Assembly (NCBI RefSeq): GCF_023238625.1
Contig: NZ_CP096670.1
Coordinates: forward strand, 4,050,001-4,114,000
Reading direction: 5' to 3'
Source of the DNA: Agarivorans sp. TSD2052
GTDB lineage: Bacteria; Pseudomonadota; Gammaproteobacteria; Enterobacterales; Celerinatantimonadaceae
DNA length: 64,000 bases
Below, piece after piece: positions 25,865-36,259 of the stretch (positions are counted from its first letter, which is position 1; the number at the start of each line of letters is the position of its first letter). Under the pieces are notes generated by a model that made no database searches, was not told the origin of the DNA, and saw only the letters and a list, made by a program, of their open reading frames with translations. Made by a program: the position numbers and the translations under genes.

Positions 25865-26554
25865 ATGACCAACAATAAAACATCAGATACCGCTGAAGAA
25901 GAAATGATCGTAGAGCGCATTTACCAGACCATCATCGATCAACGCCTGGCCCCCGGAACTAAACTGGCTGAATCAGAGTTATGCGAAGCCTTTGGTGTGG
26001 GAAGAATGCGAGTGCGTCGTGCCTTATTGATGTTAGCAAACCGCGAGTTGGTGGTGCTTCATGCAAATAAAGGCGCATTTGTAGCCAGCCCTACCGCCAA
26101 GCAAGCACATGATGTGTTTGAAACCCGGCTAGCCATTGAGCCATCGCTGATCCGCTTAGCAGTGCAACGCGCCACCGCTAAAGACATTGATGGTTTAGAA
26201 CAACACTTGCAGCAAGAATCTGACGCCCATCACGCAGGCGATCGGCGTAAAGCCATTACTCTATCAGGGCAGTTTCATATCAGTTTAGCGAAAATAGCTG
26301 ACAACGCAGTGATGCTTCGACTAGTAAAAGACTTAGTCACCCAATCATCATTGATTATTGCTATGTTTGGCTCGGTGGGTATGAGCAATTGCCGAGATGA
26401 TGAGCACGCTAGAATTATCCAAGCTATACGCCAGGGCGATGAAGACCTAGCGGTGAGTTTAATGCGTGAGCATATTCACCATATCAAGGCCAATATCAAT
26501 TTAGACCATCGCCAAGAAGGAACCCCCGATTTGGCCAGCATTTTTTCGTCATAA
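25865..26554 (+). CDS. GntR-family regulator, FCD domain
   Basis: A 229-residue regulator. The winged helix (about 12-78) contains LAPGTKLAESELCEAFGVGRMRVRRALLMLANRELV. An all-helical FCD ligand domain lies at about 85-215, with the metal/ligand pattern FHISLAKIADNAVM and DDEHARIIQAI...LMREHIHHI. It is divergent from the transporter-racemase operon and near three palindromic operators, so it most likely represses that operon and is released by the imported compound (inference). Related GntR proteins control hydantoin and purine catabolism. Confidence 0.9.
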   Translation: MTNNKTSDTAEEEMIVERIYQTIIDQRLAPGTKLAESELCEAFGVGRMRVRRALLMLANRELVVLHANKGAFVASPTAKQAHDVFETRLAIEPSLIRLAVQRATAKDIDGLEQHLQQESDAHHAGDRRKAITLSGQFHISLAKIADNAVMLRLVKDLVTQSSLIIAMFGSVGMSNCRDDEHARIIQAIRQGDEDLAVSLMREHIHHIKANINLDHRQEGTPDLASIFSS

Positions 26555-26762
26555 GCATGCGGATTAAGCAAAAGTTTAGCCTCAGCGCTACCTTTGGCAT
26601 ATTTTGACCCGCATTTTAGCCAACTAAAGGTATCTAATATCGACCACACCGAGAGAATTGTCTCAACATGAATTACTGAGGGTTTGCATCAAATCAAAGC
26701 CAAAATTTGATAAGTCTGCTACCCTATGCCTTGTATTAATTAACCACTATAAGCTCTTTCAG

Positions 26763-29156
26763 ATGTTACATTTGCCTTCTCCAATATTGGCGGTTTTACG
26801 TACAATTATTGGTTTCTTTACTCGCGGAAAATTTGTTCCAGAGAATCCGATTAACGAGTTTGATTTAGATTTATCTCAACCAATCATTTACGTGATCCCT
26901 AGCAATTCGTTAGCTGACGTACTCACCTTGCAACTCGCTTGTAAGCAACTAGGCCTGCCCGATCCCTTTGACCCGGTAATGTTTGCTGGCCAAGCCCACC
27001 AACGGGTGGCCTTTTTGGTTGATGGCAATGGCGAAACCCTCGAGGCGACGATTGAGCAGTTCACAGCAGCCTTAAGCATTCACCGAAGTGATGAGAGCCA
27101 CAATGCTCAGCTCATTCCGGTGAAACTATTTTGGGACCGTTACCCTGGCCGAGAGAGTGTTGAAGATCTGATGGGGGGTAAGCCTACTCGCCCCGCGGGA
27201 ACCCTGAAGAAAATATACCAAGTGGTCTTTAAAGGGCGGGAAAACCTCATTCGCTTTAGTCGGCCAGTATCCTTAAAAGACATGGCGCAAAGACAGGGCT
27301 CAGATAAGCGGATAGGCCATAAACTCGCCCGGGTTGCACGTATCCATTTTAGCCGTATGCAAATGATTGCTACGGGTCCTAAACTGCCAAATCGTCGTCA
27401 TATGTTTGAGCAGTTGCTCGCTTCATCGACCATTCGTAATGCTATCGAAGATGAAGCTAACGCTAAGAAAATCAGCAAGGCTGAAGCAACACAAAGCGCG
27501 TTAAAATATCTTGAAGAAGTTGCCGCAGATTTTTCTTATCGTAATCTACGCATGGCCGATTCGGTATTAAGTTGGGTTTGGAACAAAATTTACTCTGGCA
27601 TTGAGGTTAACCATGCTGAAAAAGTACGCCAGTTAGCTCAAGAAGGGCATGAGATAGTTTACGCACCTTGTCACCGTAGCCACATGGACTACCTGCTATT
27701 ATCTTATGTGCTTTACCACCAAGGCATGGTACCACCGCATATCGCAGCCGGGGTTAACTTAAACTTTTGGCCGGCAGGCCCATTTTTCCGCCGCGCTGGT
27801 GCTTTCTTTATTCGCCGTAGTTTTAAAGGCAATAAACTCTACTCCACGGTTTTTAGAGAGTACTTAGGCCTATTATTTAGCCGCGGATACTCGGTTGAAT
27901 ACTTCACCGAAGGTGGCCGCAGCCGAACCGGACGTTTATTACCGCCTAAAACTGGCATGCTAGCCATGACAGTGCAAGCGATGATGCGCGGTTTAGAACG
28001 GCCAGTGACGATTGTGCCGGTTTACTTCGGTTACGAGCACGTTATGGAAGTTGGTACTTACTACAAAGAACTAAAAGGCAAAACCAAAGACAAAGAATCG
28101 TTACTGTCATTATTTGGTATGCTGCGAAAACTGCGCAATTTTGGCCATGGTTACGTCAACTTTGGCGAACCGATTAATCTAAATCATAGCCTAAATAAAC
28201 TGGCACCCGAGTGGCGAGACCACCCTGAAGATGGGCTAAAACCCAGCTGGTTAGTGCCTGCAGTAAACGACATATCCAACCAACTGATGGAAAATATTAA
28301 CAGTGCTGCGGCGGTCAACGGCTTGTGCTTGAGCGCCATTATTTTACTGGCGGCCGAAAACCGCGCCATGCCGCGCAAACAGCTGGTTAAGCAACTCACA
28401 CTATGCACCACGTTGATCAAAAATGTGCCCTACAGCAGCCATGTCACTTTGCCAGACATAGACGCTGAAAGCCTATTAGACCAAGCGATTAGCTTAGATA
28501 AGTTTGAAATTCGCAGTGATTACCTTGGTGAGATAGTGGGCTTAGATGAGAAGCAGCAGGTATTACTGAATTTCTATCGCAATAATATTATTCACTTGCT
28601 GATTATTCCTGCGTTTATCGCCACGGCTTTGCTTCAGCATCGCCGTTTAGGCCGCAGCCAATTGGTAACACTGATGGAGCAGCTTTACCCTTTATTAAAA
28701 GGCGAGCTGTTTATGCACTATCAAGCTAGTGATATGAGTGAACTTATCGAGCGTTACTTGGCTGAGTTTGTGTCACTTAAATTAATTAGTGAAAGTGATG
28801 ATTGCTTTAAAATTGATAATCATCGGCGTGGTCGCTTATTGCTGCTTGCTCAAATAGCGCAAGAAAGCTTACACCGCTATGCGATTGTGGCGGCGTTACT
28901 CGCTAAATGTCCACATCTAGAGCGCACAGAGCTAGAACAACAAGCATTAGCGGGGGCTCAACGCCTTGCCAAGCTACATAACATTGATGCCCCTGAATAC
29001 TACGACAAGCGCATCACCACCAATTTGTTGGCACTGGCTCGTGAACAAGGCTACACCGCCCCTGAACACGCCAATAATTTGTTTGCTCAGCTGTCTCCAT
29101 TACTGGCCGATGGCGTTTATGATTCAATCAGTGAATTATTGGATTTAGAGGCTTAG
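26763..29156 (+). CDS. plsB: Glycerol-3-phosphate acyltransferase PlsB
   Basis: A 797-residue protein from the chosen ATG (E. coli 807). It adds the first acyl chain to glycerol-3-phosphate at the inner membrane. The acyltransferase motifs are all present: HRSHMD, then GAFFIRRSFKGN, then FTEGGRSRTGRLLPPKTGML, then VTIVPVYFGYEHVMEVGTY. The frame is open upstream to a TTG at 26658 (832 residues) with a poor ribosome site. The ATG at 26763 gives MLHLPSPILAVL, aligning with the second helix of E. coli PlsB; its own ribosome site is also weak, so the start stays uncertain. It is convergent with ubiA, as in E. coli. Confidence 0.94.
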   Translation: MLHLPSPILAVLRTIIGFFTRGKFVPENPINEFDLDLSQPIIYVIPSNSLADVLTLQLACKQLGLPDPFDPVMFAGQAHQRVAFLVDGNGETLEATIEQFTAALSIHRSDESHNAQLIPVKLFWDRYPGRESVEDLMGGKPTRPAGTLKKIYQVVFKGRENLIRFSRPVSLKDMAQRQGSDKRIGHKLARVARIHFSRMQMIATGPKLPNRRHMFEQLLASSTIRNAIEDEANAKKISKAEATQSALKYLEEVAADFSYRNLRMADSVLSWVWNKIYSGIEVNHAEKVRQLAQEGHEIVYAPCHRSHMDYLLLSYVLYHQGMVPPHIAAGVNLNFWPAGPFFRRAGAFFIRRSFKGNKLYSTVFREYLGLLFSRGYSVEYFTEGGRSRTGRLLPPKTGMLAMTVQAMMRGLERPVTIVPVYFGYEHVMEVGTYYKELKGKTKDKESLLSLFGMLRKLRNFGHGYVNFGEPINLNHSLNKLAPEWRDHPEDGLKPSWLVPAVNDISNQLMENINSAAAVNGLCLSAIILLAAENRAMPRKQLVKQLTLCTTLIKNVPYSSHVTLPDIDAESLLDQAISLDKFEIRSDYLGEIVGLDEKQQVLLNFYRNNIIHLLIIPAFIATALLQHRRLGRSQLVTLMEQLYPLLKGELFMHYQASDMSELIERYLAEFVSLKLISESDDCFKIDNHRRGRLLLLAQIAQESLHRYAIVAALLAKCPHLERTELEQQALAGAQRLAKLHNIDAPEYYDKRITTNLLALAREQGYTAPEHANNLFAQLSPLLADGVYDSISELLDLEA

Positions 29157-29182
29157 CCCGATCAAGCCAAGCAATAACATTA

Positions 29183-30037
29183 TCAGGTATATGCCAGCCA
29201 CAAATAGTGGCTGGCTATACCAGCAAACAATACTAAACCTACGTAGTTATTATTAAGAAATGCACTAAAGCAGGCTTCTCGTTGCCGATAGCGAATTAAC
29301 TTTTGCTGATAAACGAATAAAGCGGCGGCTCCCAGTAATGCTATATCAAAGCTCAAGCCTAACTGTTTATAGTAGCCAATCGCAGCAAAAAACAACAAAC
29401 AGACCAGCTGCAAAACGCCAATAATCAACTTATCAAATCGGCCAAATAAGATAGCGGTAGACTTAACACCGATCTTTAAATCATCCTCTCTATCCACCAT
29501 TGCATATTTAGTATCGTAAGCAATGGTCCAACATACGTTGGCGAATACTAATAACCAAGCTTCGTTTGCGATTTGGCCAGTTTGAGCGGCATAAGCCATT
29601 GGTATACACCAGCTAAACGCTAAGCCCAAAAACAATTGCGGCAAATGGGTAACCCGTTTCATAAATGGGTATAAAGCGGCAAGGCCCAACGCCACGACTG
29701 ACAATACAATGGTTAAAGTATTTTGAGTAAGCACCAATAAAAAAGACAAGCCGACAAGAGCGGCAAACAACAGTAAGGCGGCTCTCTCAGTCACTTCACC
29801 GGTCGCTAAGGGGCGCTGAGCAGTACGTTCAACATGAACATCTACCTTTCTATCGGCATAGTCGTTAATTACGCAGCCTGCAGAGCGCATTAGAAAAACG
29901 CCCAATACAAATACTGCTAATACCGACAGATCAGGTACGCCATCAGCTGCCAGCCACAGAGCCCACAACGCAGGCCACAACAACAACAAGGTACCAATAG
30001 GTTTATCGGCCCGCATTAGCTGCCAATAGGGACGCAT
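29183..30037 (-). CDS. ubiA: 4-hydroxybenzoate polyprenyltransferase UbiA
   Basis: A 284-residue integral membrane enzyme with about 8-9 helices that prenylates 4-hydroxybenzoate in ubiquinone synthesis. The Mg/diphosphate motif [15 protein letters not shown] and the second Asp motif [13 protein letters not shown] are intact, as is [14 protein letters not shown]. The ATG at 30037 has AGGAG 9 bases upstream; a GTG 18 bp earlier is in frame but less likely. It follows ubiC by 21 bp. A GCCAGCCAC/GTGGCTGGC hairpin overlaps its last codons, between the convergent genes. Confidence 0.96.
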   Translation of the reverse strand: MRPYWQLMRADKPIGTLLLLWPALWALWLAADGVPDLSVLAVFVLGVFLMRSAGCVINDYADRKVDVHVERTAQRPLATGEVTERAALLLFAALVGLSFLLVLTQNTLTIVLSVVALGLAALYPFMKRVTHLPQLFLGLAFSWCIPMAYAAQTGQIANEAWLLVFANVCWTIAYDTKYAMVDREDDLKIGVKSTAILFGRFDKLIIGVLQLVCLLFFAAIGYYKQLGLSFDIALLGAAALFVYQQKLIRYRQREACFSAFLNNNYVGLVLFAGIASHYLWLAYT

Positions 30038-30058
30038 TCTTGCCACTCCTTGCACTTA

Positions 30059-30604
30059 CTACTCCTTGCTATATGCCAAGCTATCGGGAAGAAAAACCTC
30101 TGCAACTAGCAGTGGCGCACTATCGAGTATAAACCGAGAACGTCTGCCCCACAGCGCAACATTGTCATTAGCATACTGATAAATACTTGACGCTTTGTCG
30201 ATTAGGCCTATCTCTAAGCTTTGTCTTTGGCCTTTTTCAGTAAATAACAATTCACCTAAAGGTTTATTATTTAGCTGGCTCACCGCTGCGGCATCGCCCT
30301 CCAAGGAGCTTTGGGGGATAATACTTCGTGCAAACACCCATGCCTTGCCATCACAAAGCAGCAGTACTTCTCTTATCCAATAGGGCCCTGCACAGGCTAA
30401 TGACATTCGCTCATGCTCAGCAATTTCTTGGTAACCTTCAAACAACACATTTATCGAAAAATGTTGGCAATGTTCACGCAAGCGGGCAGTAAGCGACCCA
30501 GGATAGAGCAGCCAATCGGCTAAAACGTGACTACTTAACTCCACCTTTTGGGGTAAATGCCAAACGCCTTCGGCGCCACAAGGTGGATTCTTGTTTAGGT
30601 TCAC
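30059..30604 (-). CDS. ubiC: Chorismate pyruvate-lyase UbiC
   Basis: A 181-residue cytosolic enzyme, slightly longer than E. coli UbiC (165), that converts chorismate to 4-hydroxybenzoate and pyruvate, the committed step of ubiquinone synthesis. Conserved parts are LADWLLYPGSLTARLREHC, YWIREVLLLCDGKAWVFARSIIP and WGRRSRFILDSAPLLVAEVFLP. It forms the ubiCA operon. Confidence 0.94.
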   Translation of the reverse strand: MNLNKNPPCGAEGVWHLPQKVELSSHVLADWLLYPGSLTARLREHCQHFSINVLFEGYQEIAEHERMSLACAGPYWIREVLLLCDGKAWVFARSIIPQSSLEGDAAAVSQLNNKPLGELLFTEKGQRQSLEIGLIDKASSIYQYANDNVALWGRRSRFILDSAPLLVAEVFLPDSLAYSKE

Positions 30605-30847
30605 GGCTATACTTGTAAAAGAGTTATAGCCATATTATCCGGTAATTCAAGGATTAAAGTAAACTATCCTTTCGCCCTATTATGCTATTCTTGCTAAGTC
30701 TATATTAGGCGCATTATCAATAGTTAAGCCTGTAGTAGATATGCTGAGCTAAAGAGAAGCTATAGTTTAAATATGCGCTTAGTGCTTGACCTATCATCGT
30801 ATAGTAGAAACAATAAAACCAAGACTAGCAAAGGATTAGAACGTCGC

Positions 30848-31249
30848 ATGAAATTTGCCCACACACTGCTGTTATGCGGTAGCTTATTTTTCTCAGCCCT
30901 CGCCAATAGCCAAGAAGCGGGTAACCCAAGTTATGCCTACTTTGGGTTTGAGCCAGACATTATTACTAACTACATAAGTAGTGGTAAGAAGCTGGGTTAT
31001 GTTCGCGTTACTGCTGAAGTCATGGTAGAGAATCAAAGTGCCCTAAGCAGTATTGAACATCACGCGCCACTGATTCGTGACGCGATCATAGAAATTTTGG
31101 GCCACCAGCGCGAAGAAGATATCAAGTCACTGAAAGGCCGCGAAGAAATAAGAGTGCTTTGCCAAGAGGCGGTCAATGATTTACTCGTTCAAGAAACCGG
31201 TAAAAAATTGGTTAGCAAACTGTTATTTACGAAGTACCTTTATCAGTAA
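30848..31249 (+). CDS. Exported FliL-like small protein
   Basis: A 133-residue protein. The signal peptide MKFAHTLLLCGSLFFSALA is followed by a FliL-type core: YVRVTAEVMVENQSAL, HHAPLIRDAIIEILG, and LKGREEIRVLCQEAVNDLL. It lacks the anchoring helix and linker of flagellar FliL and is far from any flagellar gene. Such stand-alone proteins next to ubiC occur in related marine genera. The frame opens upstream to 30773, but the ATG at 30848 starts the signal peptide, with AAGGA 13 bases before it. Its 3' end overlaps the convergent glpG by 23 bases. Confidence 0.75.
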   Translation: MKFAHTLLLCGSLFFSALANSQEAGNPSYAYFGFEPDIITNYISSGKKLGYVRVTAEVMVENQSALSSIEHHAPLIRDAIIEILGHQREEDIKSLKGREEIRVLCQEAVNDLLVQETGKKLVSKLLFTKYLYQ

Positions 31250-32072
31250 TCTTGTCAAATATTGCTTGAGCACAGCCCACGAATAAACCGAACAAGTGGG
31301 CTAAGTTAGCGGTAGATGGGCCGACTATATCCATAAAACCAATCACTAGCCACACCAACATAAAGCCCACTATTGCTGGACTAAGTTGCAAGCCCGTTTT
31401 AGGCCTTAACCAACCCGTAAACCAGCAATAGCCTAACAGTGCATAAACTACCCCTGATAAGCCACCAAAGTATGGCCCGCTAGCCAACAGTTGCGCCACA
31501 TTGGGAATAATGGCCGCCACCAAGGTGATAAGTAGCAGCTTAGAGCTACCTAACTGACGTTCGACTTCACCGCCGAGTTGCCACCACCACAAACCGTTAA
31601 ACACAATATGGATAATAGAAAAGTGTAAAAATATGGGGGTAATCACTCGCCAAAATTCGACTGAGGCCAATTGCTCCAAACGGGGAGTAATCGTGAGATG
31701 CTCAATCAGGTAGCGTTCAAAACCTAAACTCATAAAAGCATATACAAGCGCCGATATGATTAACACCGCTAAGGTAACAGGCCCCGCATGGGCTAAAAAT
31801 GCATTCTTAACAACCCCTGAGCCACCATAAGAAAAAGACGCTTTACGGCTATCAGCCACTTTCCAAGATGCGGCTAAATATTTCTGGTCGTTGGGGTTAT
31901 TTAAAAACTGCTTAAGCTCGTATTCAGCTTTTTCTAAGTGTTGTTCATCTTTTAGAAATATCGCTACGCCTTGCTCTGCAGGCGCTAACAAGCATTCTAT
32001 TTTTAGCACCGCCATATAATCAACGTAGGCTTGGGCAACCCTTGGGTTGTTCATTACTATAAGCTGCTTCAC
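31227..32072 (-). CDS. glpG: Rhomboid intramembrane serine protease GlpG
   Basis: A 281-residue membrane protease. A cytosolic N-domain (1-85) is followed by six helices. Catalytic Ser206 lies in GGLSGVVYALLGY and His259 in NLAHLFGLFVG; HFSIIHIVFNGLWWWQLG forms helix 2 and the L1 region. E. coli GlpG has 276 residues with Ser201 and His254. Its start overlaps the glpE stop by 4 bases, giving the conserved pair glpEG. The glpD and glpR neighbours of E. coli are absent. Confidence 0.96.
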   Translation of the reverse strand: MKQLIVMNNPRVAQAYVDYMAVLKIECLLAPAEQGVAIFLKDEQHLEKAEYELKQFLNNPNDQKYLAASWKVADSRKASFSYGGSGVVKNAFLAHAGPVTLAVLIISALVYAFMSLGFERYLIEHLTITPRLEQLASVEFWRVITPIFLHFSIIHIVFNGLWWWQLGGEVERQLGSSKLLLITLVAAIIPNVAQLLASGPYFGGLSGVVYALLGYCWFTGWLRPKTGLQLSPAIVGFMLVWLVIGFMDIVGPSTANLAHLFGLFVGCAQAIFDKITDKGTS

Positions 32073-32395
32073 TCAGCTTCACCCGCTTCAATAGGCGCCA
32101 CAGTGCGCCATGCTTCAAAGCCGCCTTGTAGGCTATACACTTCTTCAAATCCTTGATGCAGCAGATATTGAGCAGCGCCTTGGCTAGAGATACCGTGGTA
32201 ACACATCACAATCAGCGGGGTATCAAATTCTGTTTCAGAAATCAGCTTATTTAAACTGCCATCGCTCAGGTGAAAAGCATCAACCGGGTGGGCTTGCGAA
32301 AACGACTGAGGATCACGCATATCTAATAACACAGCGCCATCATTCGCAATCTTATCTTGGGCACCGCTCACATCGATTTGTTGAAACTGTTCCAT
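32069..32395 (-). CDS. glpE: Thiosulfate sulfurtransferase GlpE
   Basis: A 108-residue single-domain rhodanese, as in E. coli (108). The active Cys65 lies in the loop MCYHGISSQGAA. It moves sulfane sulfur from thiosulfate to cyanide or thioredoxin in vitro. It is co-transcribed with glpG. Confidence 0.95.
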   Translation of the reverse strand: MEQFQQIDVSGAQDKIANDGAVLLDMRDPQSFSQAHPVDAFHLSDGSLNKLISETEFDTPLIVMCYHGISSQGAAQYLLHQGFEEVYSLQGGFEAWRTVAPIEAGEAE

Positions 32396-32476
32396 GGCAA
32401 CTCTCTTCTGAATATTTCCTTCACTTTAACTGGTTTTATAGCAAAGAAAAAGTCACATCGTTTACGTGGATAAGCG

Positions 32477-32504
32477 ATAAAAAAAAGCAAGCCGAAGCTT
32501 GCTT
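32477..32504 (-). terminator. Rho-independent terminator of the liv operon
   Basis: AAGCAAGC-TTCG-GCTTGCTT hairpin on the minus strand (32504-32485), followed by a run of eight T. It lies 20 bp after the livF stop and has a stable UUCG loop. Confidence 0.92.
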
Positions 32505-32524
32505 AGTATTATTCCATTTGTGGC

Positions 32525-33226
32525 TTAGGCGCCCAAGTAGGCCTTGCGAACATCTTCATTTACCAACAAATTATCACCGGTATCTTCCAACACAATGCGG
32601 CCATTTTCTAACACATAACCACGATCGGCTAAACGTAGGGCTTGGTTAGCATTTTGCTCAACTAAGAATACGGTCATTCCACGTTGCCGCAGTTGCTCCA
32701 CAATATCGAAAATTTGCTGAATGATGATCGGCGCTAACCCCAGTGAAGGTTCATCTAACAACAGCAACCTAGGGTTACTCATTAACGCTCTGCCAATGGC
32801 CAGCATTTGTTGTTCACCACCCGACATGGTTCCGGCACGCTGGCTAACTCGCTCCAATAATCGTGGAAACAAGTTATACATCTCTTCGATACGCTCTTCT
32901 GTTTCTTGCTTAGTCGCAAAAAACGCTCCCATACGTAGATTTTCTTCCACGGTTAAACGAGAGAATATTCTACGCCCTTCTGGCACTACCGCTATGTCGC
33001 CACGCATAATGTCATGGGTTTGGCTATGCGTGATGTCTTTGCCATCAAACAATACTTGGCCGCTACTGGCTCTTGGATCACCACACAAGGTCATAAGCAA
33101 AGTGGTTTTGCCTGCACCATTAGCGCCAATAAGGCTAACTATCTCGCCTTCATTCACCTGCACATTTACATTGTGCAGGGCTTGAATAGGGCCATAGTGC
33201 GTTGAAACATTTTTTAACTCTAACAT
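32525..33226 (-). CDS. livF: Branched-chain amino acid ABC transporter ATPase LivF
   Basis: A 233-residue ATPase. Walker A GANGAGKTT, signature MSGGEQQMLAIGRAL and Walker B LLLLDEPSLG are complete, with VPEGRRIFSRLTVEENL typical of LivF. Last gene of the livKHMGF operon, 20 bp after livG, with a strong terminator behind it. E. coli LivF has 237 residues. Confidence 0.94.
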   Translation of the reverse strand: MLELKNVSTHYGPIQALHNVNVQVNEGEIVSLIGANGAGKTTLLMTLCGDPRASSGQVLFDGKDITHSQTHDIMRGDIAVVPEGRRIFSRLTVEENLRMGAFFATKQETEERIEEMYNLFPRLLERVSQRAGTMSGGEQQMLAIGRALMSNPRLLLLDEPSLGLAPIIIQQIFDIVEQLRQRGMTVFLVEQNANQALRLADRGYVLENGRIVLEDTGDNLLVNEDVRKAYLGA

Positions 33227-33246
33227 TAGTTGCTTGTCCCTCAGCC

Positions 33247-34011
33247 TTAAAATTCACCTAAATAGGCTTTGATAACCTCAGGGTTATTACGAATATCTTC
33301 TGGCGTACCATTTGCCAAAGGACAGCCTTGATTTACCACGTAAATCCGATCAGAAATTCCCATAACCAGTTTCATGTCGTGCTCAATCAGCAATACAGAT
33401 ACGGACTCATTGGCGCGTAAATCCATGATCAAATTATCAAGATCGTCGGTCTCTTTAGGGTTAAGCCCCGCTGCCGGCTCATCTAACATCAAAATTTCAG
33501 GGCGAGTCACCATACAGCGTGCTATTTCTAAACGGCGCTGTTGGCCATAAGCCAAGTTGCCGGCTTTACGGTTAGCAAACTCGGTAAGACCCACTTTGGC
33601 TAACCAGTACTCAGCAAATGCCAAGGCGTCCGCTTCGCTTTTCTTAAAGCTCGGCGTTTTCAGCAAACCCGCGATGAAATTAGTATTCAAATGGCGGTGC
33701 TGAGCAACCAACAAGTTTTCAACCACGCTCATGTCTTTGAACAAACGAACGTGCTGAAAGGTTCGCACGATGCCTTTACGAGCAATTTGATGCCCCGCAA
33801 GACCTTGCAACGCTTCACCGCGATATAAAATTTGGCCGGCGGTTGGTTTATAAAAACCAGTTAGGCAGTTAAATACCGTCGTTTTACCCGCGCCATTGGG
33901 GCCAATGACCGATACGACTTCTTTCTCTTTAAGCGTTAGTGCAACATTATTTACTGCCAGTAAGCCACCAAAACGCATGGTAAGGCCATTAACTTCTAAT
34001 ATATTACTCAT
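33247..34011 (-). CDS. livG: Branched-chain amino acid ABC transporter ATPase LivG
   Basis: A 254-residue ATPase. Walker A is GPNGAGKTT, signature [15 protein letters not shown] and Walker [13 protein letters not shown]. The [15 protein letters not shown] segment is diagnostic for LivG. In contrast to the other LivG-like protein of this window, its signature motif is canonical. Its ATG overlaps livM by 4 bases. Confidence 0.95.
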   Translation of the reverse strand: MSNILEVNGLTMRFGGLLAVNNVALTLKEKEVVSVIGPNGAGKTTVFNCLTGFYKPTAGQILYRGEALQGLAGHQIARKGIVRTFQHVRLFKDMSVVENLLVAQHRHLNTNFIAGLLKTPSFKKSEADALAFAEYWLAKVGLTEFANRKAGNLAYGQQRRLEIARCMVTRPEILMLDEPAAGLNPKETDDLDNLIMDLRANESVSVLLIEHDMKLVMGISDRIYVVNQGCPLANGTPEDIRNNPEVIKAYLGEF

Positions 34012-35279
34012 GCCTTGGCCCCCTCTTTTAACTCAATGTGAGGACGAGACATCGGCAATAAACCCTGTGGTCGCCAAATCATCATAAATACCATCATTAA
34101 ACCAAACATCAGCATACGGTATTCATTAAATTCGCGCGCCATTTCAGGTAATACCGTCATAATAATTGCCGCGAGTACCACACCAACTTGTGAGCCCATG
34201 CCCCCTAGTACTACAATCGCTAAAATAATGGCTGACTCAATAAAGGTGAAAGACTCTGGGCTAATGAAGCCTTGTCTGGCAGCAAAGAAACTCCCAGCAA
34301 AACCAGCAAAACCAGCACCAATAGTAAAGGCAGTAAGCTTAACCACGGTTGGATTTAAGCCTAAAGAGCGGCAAGCAATTTCATCTTCACGCAAGGCTTC
34401 CCAAGCGCGGCCAATGGGCATTCTTAATAGGCGGTTAATCACAATAATAGTGAGCACGACCAGTAATAAAGCCATCAAGTATAAGAAGATAACTTTATAC
34501 TGCGAGTTGTAGCTAATACCAAAAAAGTTATGGAAGGTATCGAAACCTTCACCCTTTAGTCTTCGGTTAAACTCTAAGCCAAACAAAGTAGGTTTCGGCA
34601 CCCCGCTAATACCATTAGGACCACCAGTAAGGTGGGTCAAGTTATTCAGCAATAGACGAATAATTTCACCAAAACCGAGGGTCACAATCGCTAAATAATC
34701 GCCACGTAAGCGTAAGACAGGAAAGCCCAGTAAAAAGCCAAACAAGGCTGCCATGCCACCCGCAATAGGTAAACATGTCCAAAAGCCAAAACCATCGGCG
34801 CTTAACAACGCATAGGTGTATGCACCAACCGCATAAAAGCCCACGTAACCTAAATCAAGCAAACCCGCTAAACCTACCACTACGTTTAAGCCCAAACCAA
34901 GCATCACGTAAATTAAGGTTAGGGTGGCTAAATCCACCGAGCCACGACTGACAATAAAGGGCCATACAATGGCGCCCGCTAGCGCAAATGACACCATTAA
35001 GCGATAAGCTTTGGGGCTTTCTTCTGGGCTAGGCAGTTTAAAGTTGAACTTTTTGACTGCGCCCCGAGGTTTAGCCTTACCAAACAACAAAGGGTGTAAT
35101 AACTGGCTGATAAATACTGCAGCCATACCGATAAACAACCATTTTAGGTGTTGCTCATCTGCGAGAGCTAAATTTAAACCACTGCTACTCGGCTCCATAC
35201 GAATACCCAGTAACCAGCCTGCCAATAACATAAACGTGATGGTTGAAATCAAGGCGCCAGAAAGATTGAGCTTACTCAT
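34008..35279 (-). CDS. livM: Branched-chain amino acid ABC permease LivM
   Basis: A 423-residue permease, near E. coli LivM (425), with an N-terminal extension of two helices (6-24, 48-66) before the core. Core motifs are [22 protein letters not shown] and [21 protein letters not shown]. Its ATG overlaps livH by 4 bases. Confidence 0.95.
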   Translation of the reverse strand: MSKLNLSGALISTITFMLLAGWLLGIRMEPSSSGLNLALADEQHLKWLFIGMAAVFISQLLHPLLFGKAKPRGAVKKFNFKLPSPEESPKAYRLMVSFALAGAIVWPFIVSRGSVDLATLTLIYVMLGLGLNVVVGLAGLLDLGYVGFYAVGAYTYALLSADGFGFWTCLPIAGGMAALFGFLLGFPVLRLRGDYLAIVTLGFGEIIRLLLNNLTHLTGGPNGISGVPKPTLFGLEFNRRLKGEGFDTFHNFFGISYNSQYKVIFLYLMALLLVVLTIIVINRLLRMPIGRAWEALREDEIACRSLGLNPTVVKLTAFTIGAGFAGFAGSFFAARQGFISPESFTFIESAIILAIVVLGGMGSQVGVVLAAIIMTVLPEMAREFNEYRMLMFGLMMVFMMIWRPQGLLPMSRPHIELKEGAKA

Positions 35280-36202
35280 ACTTTTTCTACCTCCGGCTTA
35301 CCTAGCAATCCGGTTGGCATAAACAACAATACAAAACACAGCAGGCCAAACGACACCACATCTTTGTACTCAGTACTAAAATAACCAGCGGTAATCGCTT
35401 CAGTTATGCCCAGTAGCAAACCACCCACTACCGCTCCAGGTATCGAACCAATGCCGCCTAATACTGCTGCGGTAAAGGCTTTTAGCCCAGCCATAAAGCC
35501 GATATACGGATTAATCACCCCGTAATATATGCCTAGCAATACCCCCGCGACAGCCGCAAGTGCAGCACCAATAACGAAGGTCAATGAAATGACTTTATTG
35601 GTATCAATACCCAATAAATTAGCCATGCCAATATCTTCTGAACATGCTCGACAAGCACGCCCCATGCGTGAACGAGTAATAAAAGTGGTAAGTACAATCA
35701 TCGTGACAAAGGTCACCACAAAAATAACCAACTGCATGTATGAAATCGTTAAATTGAAGCCATCTTCGGGGCCGAAAGACCAACCACCAGAGATTAAGCT
35801 TGGCATGGCAATATCTCGGCTACCTTGCGAGAGGCGCACTAAGTTTTGTAAGAAGATGGACATACCAATCGCCGAGATCAGGGCGATTAAACGGTTACCA
35901 CCACGTACCGGTCGATAAGCGACTTTTTCGATGGTCCAGCCATAGGCGCTGGTAATAATGATGCTTATTGCAAACGCACCAAATAACAAAATCGGTAAGG
36001 AATCTAATCCCATGAGTGATAAAGCAGCGAGCACAATAAATGCGACGTAACTACCGATCATATACACTTCACCGTGGGCGAAGTTAATCATGCCGATAAT
36101 GCCATACACCATCGTGTAACCAATGGCGATCAGCGCATAGGTACTACCAATGGTTAATCCATTGACTAACTGCTGAAAAAAATAGAAAAATTGCTCAGAC
36201 AT
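35276..36202 (-). CDS. livH: Branched-chain amino acid ABC permease LivH
   Basis: A 308-residue permease, the same length as E. coli Liv[39 protein letters not shown] and [20 protein letters not shown] are diagnostic. It is separated from livK by a hairpin that may reduce read-through. Confidence 0.95.
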   Translation of the reverse strand: MSEQFFYFFQQLVNGLTIGSTYALIAIGYTMVYGIIGMINFAHGEVYMIGSYVAFIVLAALSLMGLDSLPILLFGAFAISIIITSAYGWTIEKVAYRPVRGGNRLIALISAIGMSIFLQNLVRLSQGSRDIAMPSLISGGWSFGPEDGFNLTISYMQLVIFVVTFVTMIVLTTFITRSRMGRACRACSEDIGMANLLGIDTNKVISLTFVIGAALAAVAGVLLGIYYGVINPYIGFMAGLKAFTAAVLGGIGSIPGAVVGGLLLGITEAITAGYFSTEYKDVVSFGLLCFVLLFMPTGLLGKPEVEKV

Positions 36203-36259
36203 AGCTGCCCCAATCTAGTGGCTCTAGACCACCAATTAAGTGTCTTTTAAAACGGAAAA

